Assembly: GCA_035495435.1 (NCBI GenBank)
Contig: DATJFV010000056.1
Span: 1 to 11,923 of the forward strand
Direction of reading: 5' to 3'
Origin: JBDSKH01 sp035495435
GTDB lineage: Bacteria > Actinomycetota > Actinomycetes > Actinomycetales > Microbacteriaceae
DNA: 11,923 nt
Shown: piece after piece, positions 6,236-11,923 of the stretch
Position numbering within the stretch: the stretch's first letter is position 1
Layout of the letters: the number at the start of each line of letters is the position of its first letter
The notes under the pieces: model-generated
Databases searched by the model: none
Seen by the model: only the letters and a program-made list of their open reading frames with translations
What the model was told of the DNA's origin: nothing
Position numbers and translations under genes: made by a program

Positions 6236-7107
6236 TGCTCGTCCTCGGTCGTCGGGTGCACCTGCACGTGATCGGCCTCGAGCTCGAGTCGCACACGGTC
6301 GCGCATGTTGAGGCGGGTGAGGTACTCCTGGGGCAGCTGCATCCGGCCGACCCGGTCGAGCACGGCGTACTCCTGGGCATGGTGCTGCTCGACGCCGAAC
6401 TCGTCGGTGCGGGTGCTGCGCAGCACCTCGGTCGAGGTGCGGCCGTCGCGGATCTGCACGGTGCGCCGCACCTGGGCCGACACATCCTGGTCGTGCGTGA
6501 CGATCAGCACCGTCACCCCCAGCTGCTCGTTGACCGCGCGCATCGCATCGAACACCACCTGCGAGTTGCCCTCGTCGAGTTCACCGGTGGGCTCGTCGGC
6601 GAACAGCACCTCGGGCTCGTTGGCGAGCGCCACCGCGATCGCGACCCGCTGCTGCTGCCCGCCCGACATCTGCGCCGGAAGCCGGTCGCGCATCCCCTCG
6701 ATGCCCAGCAGCCCGAGCAGCTCGGTGATGCGCGGCTCCCGAGTGCGGGCCGGGGTGCGGGCCACCGACAGCGTCATCGCGATGTTCTCGGCTGCCGTCA
6801 GGTAGGGGAGCAGGTTGCGCGCGGTCTGCTGCCAGACGAAACCGACCGTGCGGCGACGGTAGAGCGTTCGCTCGCGGGTTCCCATCGCCAGCAGGTCGTG
6901 GCCGGCGACCGAGGCGCGCCCCGCGGTCGGCACGTCGAGGCCGGAGAGAATCGCGAGCAGCGTCGACTTGCCCGAGCCGGAGGCGCCGACGATGGCGGTC
7001 AGTTCGCCGCGCTCGACCGACAGAGTGAGACCTTGCAGGGCCTGGACCTCGACACCCTCGGCGGAGAAGATCCTCACCAAGTCGGCGCATTCGATGTGGG
7101 CGGTCAT
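6232..7107 (-). CDS. ABC transporter ATP-binding protein with C-terminal AbrB/MazE-like extension
   Basis: Second ATPase of the cluster, 291 residues. Motifs: Walker A GASGSGKST (41-49), Q-loop Q93/Q94 after W92, signature MSGGQQQR (147-154), Walker B VLFADEP with E172, D-loop ELDE (176-179) and H205, so it looks catalytically intact. The nucleotide-binding domain ends near residue 225. Residues about 245-285 form an extra module: L250-D-R-V-G-R255, then L258-P259, L266, D270-R-V-R-L-E and D279-H-V-Q-V. This matches the D-x-x-G-R...(I/L)-P...L...D/V-rich hairpin pattern of AbrB/SpoVT/MazE swapped-hairpin domains. ATG at 7107 overlaps the permease stop as ATGA; the Shine-Dalgarno GGGAGAAGG is made by the last codons of the permease. 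Differs enough from the neighbouring ATPase that the two could form a heterodimer, or each could serve one permease. Role of the extra module is unknown. Confidence 0.9.
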   Translation of the reverse strand: MTAHIECADLVRIFSAEGVEVQALQGLTLSVERGELTAIVGASGSGKSTLLAILSGLDVPTAGRASVAGHDLLAMGTRERTLYRRRTVGFVWQQTARNLLPYLTAAENIAMTLSVARTPARTREPRITELLGLLGIEGMRDRLPAQMSGGQQQRVAIAVALANEPEVLFADEPTGELDEGNSQVVFDAMRAVNEQLGVTVLIVTHDQDVSAQVRRTVQIRDGRTSTEVLRSTRTDEFGVEQHHAQEYAVLDRVGRMQLPQEYLTRLNMRDRVRLELEADHVQVHPTTEDEQ

Positions 7108-9818
7108 CCTTCTCCCATCTTGAGGGTTCCGGCCGGGGCGAACCGGCGGCCGAGTATTCCGGCGATCACTCCGGCGACCAGAACCACGAGTGCGAACGCG
7201 CCGACGGCACCCAGCACCCAGAGCGGCTCGATCGCGGCCGGCGGCTGGGTGTCACCTCCGACGAACGGCCGCAGATCGAGGGCGGAGGTGACGATCAGCG
7301 GCAGCACTAGGCCCAGCGCCGTGCCCGCGACGACTGCCGTGATCGCGACCGGTCCCAGCTCCCACGCCTGGATGGCACGCAATTGTCGCGGCGACATCCC
7401 GAGGATGCGCAGCACGCCGACGAGCCGGTTGCGCGCCGCGGCGGCGGCCACCGACGCCAGCACGACGGTCAGCATGGTGAGGGCCAGCGAAGCCGCCGCG
7501 GCGATCAGGAGCGCCGCCTCGATCGCGGCGACGGTCGGGGATGAGCGGATGTCGTCGAGCAGCTGTCGCGCCGTGACGACGTCGACGAGGCCGCGGTATT
7601 GCGGGGGCTGCGCGGCGGTGACCACGTCGTCGACCTCGGACGCCACCTCGGCCGGGTCGGTATCGGGCGACAGCCCCAGGAAGGCGCGTTCCGCGCCGTC
7701 GACCGGAATGCCGAGGTCGGAGGCGAACGAGCTGTCGAGGTACACGAAATGTCGAGTGGCACCCGGGAGGGCATTCTGACCGATCGTGCCGCGCTCGAGC
7801 AGCGGCTTCCCGCCGACGCTGAGGCGTGCCCCCGTGATGTGGTCGGCCCAGTCCGTCGACACGAGAACGGGGACGGCGCCATCGGCGTCGCGTGCCGACA
7901 GGTCGGGCAGGTCGGGGCGGATCTCGTGCATGGCGGCGGTGTCGGTGAGCACGGCGAGCACCTGCGTGGTGTCGGAGTCGATCCCGACCTCGACGCCGGT
8001 CACCATCGGGACCGCCACAGCCGCGGTCACACCCTCCACACGACGCACCTGTGCGAGCACCGTCTCGTCGAGCCGCTGCGCCGTGATCCGCGCGTCTGCC
8101 CCCACGGTGTCCACGGAGCCTTGCACGAGGCCGATGCGCACCGTCGAGGACATGACCGTCGTGAAGACCACGACCGAGATGCCGACGACGAGTGCCAGCG
8201 ACGCCGCGAAACCGAGCGCCGGGTCACGGATGGCGCGGGCGGCGCCCAGCAGGCCCGCGGGTCCGCTTCGGCGCCGGAACACGCGCTGCAGCAGGCGCAG
8301 CGGCGCGGGGTAGAGCCGCAGTACGCCCGCACAGACCGCCGCCGCCAGCAGCAGCGGCGTCGCGGCGAGCAGGGGATCGACCCCGACGGCGGCACTCGAC
8401 GCAACCAGCCCGCGCCGGCCGAGCAGGATCAGCGACAGCACCGCCAGACCGGCCACCGCCACTTCGATGATCCACCGGACGCGGCTGCGCGAACGCACCT
8501 GCAGGTCGCTCCGGGGCTCGCGCAGCTGCCGCGGAGAGGTCATCACCCCGAACAGCGCCGCAGGCGCCACCGCGATCGCCGCGGGCAGGATCCAGCCGAC
8601 CGGCCCGGGGTCCCCGGGCAGCAGCACCGCGGCCACCACGACGGCGAGCGCCGCCCCGGGGAGCGAGACCAGCAGGCCCTCCAGCACCATCGCCCCGCGC
8701 AGCACGACCGCCCCGGCCCCGCGGGCGGCGGCGAGCGCGAGCGCCGGACGCCGCCGGGCGATGACGGATTGCACGCCCAGCGCGAAGACGGCCAGCAGCA
8801 CGCCGAGGAGCCCTGACACCGACAGTGCCAGCAGCGCCGACGCGGAGGTGACGCGAGCGACCACGCGGTCGATGGCATCCGGAAGCCCGCTGCGGAAGTT
8901 GAGTGAGCCGAACATGGGCAGCTCGATCTGGCTGGCCTGCATCTGGTGAACCTGCTCCTGCAGCGCCGCCGCCTCGGAGTAGGACATGCCGGTCGGGTCC
9001 ACTTCGAGGTAGGCGCTCAGCTGACCGGTCTGGAAGTCGGTCGTCAGTCCGCGCATGCTCAACGGGTCGACGTACACGATGATGTGGGCGGTGGTGAGTT
9101 CGCCCTGCTCGGTCTCGAAGGTGACGCGGGTGAGGTTCACCTGGTGCACCCAGTACGCGTCGTCCGGGTTGACGGGTTCGTAGATCCCGGTGACCAGCAC
9201 GGGCGCCGGGGAGTACCCGATGAGGTCGCCGACTTTCAGGTGCAGCTGCTTCGCCGCGTCGGCGGAGATGGCCGCGGGGATCGACGGTGGAGCGGCGGGT
9301 GCCTCGCCGGGCACGGTCGGCGCGGACTCGTCGCCGGTCCACGGTGCCGGAGGCTCGCCGTCGGTGAATCTGACGCGGTCGCGCCACCGGAGGTCGGCGC
9401 CGAGCTTCATCGACAGTTTCAGCGGCAGCGTCACGGGCAGGATGCCGTCGGCCTTCGTGGTCGTCGCCACCCAGTTCACGGGACCGAGATGGGTGCGCAG
9501 TGGTCGCGGGAGACGCTCCCGGATCTCGGCGATCCTGCGGTCGGTCTCCCCGACGACGTCGTCCAGGCTCGCGCTGGCCGGCAGGCCCGCAGCGATCCCG
9601 ATCCGCCCGATTCCGGTGAGGTCGAGCAGCGCCGGCGACTCCTGGCCGAGCTCATGGCGCAGTTCGGCGGTGCCCAGACGCGACAGCGCGCGCGGCGCGA
9701 GCGCGACCGCGAGCACGGACGCCGCGATCAGCAGCGCGACGAGGAGGGATGCACCGACACCGGAGCGCAGGTGGCGCAGCAGCAGCCCCGCTGTCGACAG
9801 TCGGGAACGGCGGGTCAC
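7104..9818 (-). CDS. FtsX-like ABC transporter permease, two-unit type
   Basis: Membrane subunit of a MacB/LolCDE/FtsX-type ABC system, 904 residues. An N-terminal membrane segment (about 19-40) is followed by a large extracytoplasmic region (about 41-325) with a Pro/Ala-rich stretch near 155-183. Then come membrane segments near 326-349, 377-400, 408-426, 449-466, 484-500 and 535-555, a second extracytoplasmic region (about 556-764), and final helices near 765-790, 823-845 and 868-890. This is two FtsX units in tandem, about ten helices. Coupling-helix sequences of FtsX type occur at A365-R-G-A-G and at V802-L-R-I-L-G-M-S-P-R-Q-L. GTG at 9818 overlaps the upstream permease stop (GTGA) and has a near-ideal Shine-Dalgarno. 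No signal of a specific substrate. The ATPase genes follow directly. Confidence 0.88.
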   Translation of the reverse strand: MTRRSRLSTAGLLLRHLRSGVGASLLVALLIAASVLAVALAPRALSRLGTAELRHELGQESPALLDLTGIGRIGIAAGLPASASLDDVVGETDRRIAEIRERLPRPLRTHLGPVNWVATTTKADGILPVTLPLKLSMKLGADLRWRDRVRFTDGEPPAPWTGDESAPTVPGEAPAAPPSIPAAISADAAKQLHLKVGDLIGYSPAPVLVTGIYEPVNPDDAYWVHQVNLTRVTFETEQGELTTAHIIVYVDPLSMRGLTTDFQTGQLSAYLEVDPTGMSYSEAAALQEQVHQMQASQIELPMFGSLNFRSGLPDAIDRVVARVTSASALLALSVSGLLGVLLAVFALGVQSVIARRRPALALAAARGAGAVVLRGAMVLEGLLVSLPGAALAVVVAAVLLPGDPGPVGWILPAAIAVAPAALFGVMTSPRQLREPRSDLQVRSRSRVRWIIEVAVAGLAVLSLILLGRRGLVASSAAVGVDPLLAATPLLLAAAVCAGVLRLYPAPLRLLQRVFRRRSGPAGLLGAARAIRDPALGFAASLALVVGISVVVFTTVMSSTVRIGLVQGSVDTVGADARITAQRLDETVLAQVRRVEGVTAAVAVPMVTGVEVGIDSDTTQVLAVLTDTAAMHEIRPDLPDLSARDADGAVPVLVSTDWADHITGARLSVGGKPLLERGTIGQNALPGATRHFVYLDSSFASDLGIPVDGAERAFLGLSPDTDPAEVASEVDDVVTAAQPPQYRGLVDVVTARQLLDDIRSSPTVAAIEAALLIAAAASLALTMLTVVLASVAAAAARNRLVGVLRILGMSPRQLRAIQAWELGPVAITAVVAGTALGLVLPLIVTSALDLRPFVGGDTQPPAAIEPLWVLGAVGAFALVVLVAGVIAGILGRRFAPAGTLKMGEG
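7108..7116 (-). promoter_or_regulatory. Ribosome binding site embedded in the permease 3' end
   Basis: On the minus strand GGGAGAAGG directly precedes the ATG at 7107, with the GGAG core 4 bases away. These bases also encode the Met-Gly-Glu-Gly end of the 904-residue permease, consistent with coupled translation through the ATGA junction. The spacing is short. Confidence 0.5.
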
Positions 9819-11923
9819 AGCACCTCCTCCGCGCCGATGGCGGTGCGCGCGTGCTGGGCGACGCGGGACGCGTAGACCATCACGATGGCGGCGAGGCCGA
9901 GCAACAGCAGACCCAGGCCCGCTGCCAGGCCGGCGAGATCAACGACCAGCGGGGTCGGCACGCTGGCGTACGGCTCCACGACTGCCGCGCGGGCGAGCTG
10001 GGGCACGGTCAGAAGACTGACGGCGGCGCCCGCGATCAGCCCGGCCACCGCTCCGAACCCGAGCACCAGACCGAGTTCGCGGCGCCGCACGGCCGCCTGG
10101 TCGCGGGAGCCGAAGCCGATCGCGCGCAGCACCACCACATCCACTCGTCGTGATCGCAGCTGCGCGCGCGCGACGGCGATCACGGTGATCATCGCCAGCA
10201 CCAGGCACCCTGCGGCGCCCAGCCAGAGTGCGGTCGCCGCCGAGCCCAGCACCGTGCGCCCGGCGGGGTCGCCCGCGGAGTGCATGCGGGTGTTGGCGGG
10301 CAGCTGGTGACGGAACGCCGCTGCAGCTGCCTCGGGGTCGGCCGTGTCGACCCAGAGCACGGTGGGAAGGTCGGGCGTCGGTTCGACGCGCAGCCGGTGA
10401 TGCAGCACGTAGCCGAGGTCGAGCATGAGGGCCGTCTCGAGGTCGGCGCCCGGTACCGCGGGAATGATCAGCGCGACCTGTCCTGTGGTGCGGTCGTAGG
10501 CATCGTCGAGGACGAACGAGACGGGGTCGCCGATCGCCAGCCGATACCGGTCGGCCAACTGCTGGGAGATCACCACGGGCGGCGAGGAGAGGTCGGTCAG
10601 TTGCTGGTCGAAGGTGGGTGTCATCCGGATCGACAGCACATTGGCGTCGATGCGGAAGCCGAGCCCGGCGAAGTCGGGAACCGGGGAGTCGAACTGCAGG
10701 ATCGGCGACTCGGGCAGCCAGAATCGATCGAGCTCGAGCGGCGTGCCGTCGGCCCTCAAGCCGGTCAGCACGAACCGGGCGGTCCCGTCTCCGGTCACCG
10801 CCGCCTGCGCGACTCGGGCGTCGACGGTCATCAGGTGCCACGGCGAGGGTGCCGAGGCGAGCTCGTCCGGGATCGGCATCGTGTAGGCCACCCGGGCGAA
10901 CGCGACGGCGTCGGTGCTGTAGGTCGAATCGGCGCCCCGGATCTCGGGCGCACCCGCGGGGACCTCGTGCAGCACGCCGTCGCCATCCATCACCTGCAGC
11001 GACAGCGCCGGGGCCTCCCCGAATCCGGCCTGCGCGGTCTCCAGCGCCAGTGTGCCGACTCCGTCGGGCAGGTCGGGCCCTGGCAGGTCGGTTGCGAGGG
11101 CGGCGGCGATCGCGTCGCGGTCGAGGGCGCCGGATGCCGTGGTCGCCACCCGCGCGACCGTCGCCGGTGTCACGGCCAGGATGGTCCCGGTGTCGCCCCC
11201 GATCTGCAGGGTCTCGACGTCGACCGCGGCCACCCCGGCGACGCCGGGCACCGAGCGCAGGCGGCTGACGACGTCCGCGCTCAGCCCGGTGTACCCGGTC
11301 GAGACCTGCAGCGGCGCACCGGCGCGCAGCGCGGTCGTGCGCTGGAACGAGTCCGACCAAGTCGCCGAGTACGCCGCCGCCAGCATCAGCGTCGAGCACG
11401 CGACGGCGACGACCGCGAGCGGTGCCGCGACCAGCTGGAGACGCCGTGCGACCGTGCGCGCGGCCAGGATGCGGGCCGTGCCGGCTCGTCGCGTCGCGAC
11501 TTCAGTGAGAGCGGCGACCCGCGGAAAGAGCGTCAGCGCGATCAGGACCACCGCGACCAGCGTGAGTGCGGGTGCGACGACGGCCACCGGGTCGACGTCG
11601 GTGCCGCCGTCCGCGGTCGGCGTGAGCGGCGAGCCGTAGAGCTGCAGCTGCCAGACGGCGAGCGCCGCTGCAGCGCTGACGAGCACGACCACTCCGGGAC
11701 CGGCAAGCCTCCGTGCCCGTCCCGACGCGTCGCCCGGATCGCGCACCGTCTGCCGGCGGGCGGAGCGCAACGCCGCGCCCGCCACGATCAGTACGGCGGA
11801 TGCCGTGGCCGCGATCGGGACCGTCCAGGCCGCTGCACCGGTCGTCGCGATCGAGGCCGGCCCGAGAGCGACTGCCAGGGCTCCGAGCGCCGCACCGGTG
11901 CCCAGCAGCGCGCCGGTGCCCGT
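9815..11923 (-). CDS. FtsX-like ABC transporter permease, partial (start beyond the window)
   Basis: First gene of the cluster as seen here; 702 residues are visible and the 5' end is cut off by the window edge. A GTG at 11785 could be read as a start, but the frame stays open for 46 more codons to 11923 and these encode another hydrophobic, Ala/Gly-rich segment, so the gene very likely continues outside. Numbering from the window edge, membrane segments lie near 10-45, 77-96, 114-134 and 162-186; a large extracytoplasmic region covers about 187-560; final helices lie near 566-586, 617-641 and 660-685. A coupling motif V596-V-V-L-R-A-I-G-F-G is present. The layout is the rear part of a first FtsX unit plus a complete second unit, so the full protein should be near the size of its 904-residue neighbour or larger. 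Substrate unknown. Its last codons form the Shine-Dalgarno of the next gene. Confidence 0.85.
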   Translation of the reverse strand, partial: TGTGALLGTGAALGALAVALGPASIATTGAAAWTVPIAATASAVLIVAGAALRSARRQTVRDPGDASGRARRLAGPGVVVLVSAAAALAVWQLQLYGSPLTPTADGGTDVDPVAVVAPALTLVAVVLIALTLFPRVAALTEVATRRAGTARILAARTVARRLQLVAAPLAVVAVACSTLMLAAAYSATWSDSFQRTTALRAGAPLQVSTGYTGLSADVVSRLRSVPGVAGVAAVDVETLQIGGDTGTILAVTPATVARVATTASGALDRDAIAAALATDLPGPDLPDGVGTLALETAQAGFGEAPALSLQVMDGDGVLHEVPAGAPEIRGADSTYSTDAVAFARVAYTMPIPDELASAPSPWHLMTVDARVAQAAVTGDGTARFVLTGLRADGTPLELDRFWLPESPILQFDSPVPDFAGLGFRIDANVLSIRMTPTFDQQLTDLSSPPVVISQQLADRYRLAIGDPVSFVLDDAYDRTTGQVALIIPAVPGADLETALMLDLGYVLHHRLRVEPTPDLPTVLWVDTADPEAAAAAFRHQLPANTRMHSAGDPAGRTVLGSAATALWLGAAGCLVLAMITVIAVARAQLRSRRVDVVVLRAIGFGSRDQAAVRRRELGLVLGFGAVAGLIAGAAVSLLTVPQLARAAVVEPYASVPTPLVVDLAGLAAGLGLLLLGLAAIVMVYASRVAQHARTAIGAEEVL
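9823..9830 (-). promoter_or_regulatory. Strong ribosome binding site of the 904-residue permease
   Basis: GGAGGAGG on the minus strand lies 4 bases before the GTG at 9818. It is formed by the Glu-Glu-Val codons at the end of the upstream permease and supports the GTG start and coupled translation across the GTGA overlap. Confidence 0.7.

Noticed and set aside
6256..7779. 507-codon open frame on the plus strand opposite the ATPase and permease genes
   Set aside because: It runs across two genes on the other strand, both with clear motifs; the His/Arg/Gly-rich translation has no domain and no ribosome binding site was evident.
11783..11785. GTG as the true start of the right-hand permease
   Set aside because: The frame remains open to the window edge and the added 46 residues form a hydrophobic segment fitting the FtsX-like layout, so the gene is treated as partial.

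Overview
The window is a compact, gene-dense, very GC-rich stretch. Almost every codon ends in G or C, several genes use GTG starts, and successive genes overlap by 4 bases. This points to a high-GC actinobacterium. The gene types and codon style resemble Microbacteriaceae (Microbacterium-like), but that placement is inference from style, not from a marker gene. I see no RNA gene, mobile element, CRISPR array or origin, and no intergenic gap longer than about 70 bases.

Left half (about 1-5502, + strand): part of a sugar uptake and breakdown operon. It runs from a MalG-type permease (start at base 4), through a lipoprotein sugar-binding protein, a short single-domain GH15 alpha-glucosidase/glucoamylase-type enzyme, to a GH31 alpha-glycosidase. 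The partner MalF-type permease is expected just upstream of the window. No ATPase is seen here, so the importer probably uses a shared MsiK-type ATPase encoded elsewhere. Neither hydrolase has a signal peptide. The simplest reading is that alpha-gluco-oligosaccharides (isomaltose-type sugars are a good guess) are imported and cut to monosaccharide in the cytoplasm. Inverted repeats sit on both sides of the binding-protein gene: a 20-base palindrome over the permease stop codon and a 15-bp stem-loop after the binding-protein stop.

Right half (about 5426-11923, - strand): a four-gene MacB/LolCDE/FtsX-like ABC cluster read towards the sugar operon. In transcription order it has a large FtsX-like permease cut by the right edge of the window, a 904-residue FtsX-like permease, an ATPase with a C-terminal extension resembling an AbrB/MazE-type swapped-hairpin domain, and a second ATPase with a proline-rich tail. 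All three junctions are stop/start overlaps (GTGA, ATGA, GTGA), so translation is probably coupled. The substrate cannot be read from the sequence.

The two operons converge and physically overlap: the last 25 codons plus stop of the second ATPase are antisense to the end of the GH31 gene (77 bp), with no room for a terminator between them. The most interesting points are the AbrB-like fusion on one ATPase, the antisense gene overlap, the inverted repeats flanking the binding-protein gene, and the minimal GH15 beside a GH31 with unusual active-site surroundings.
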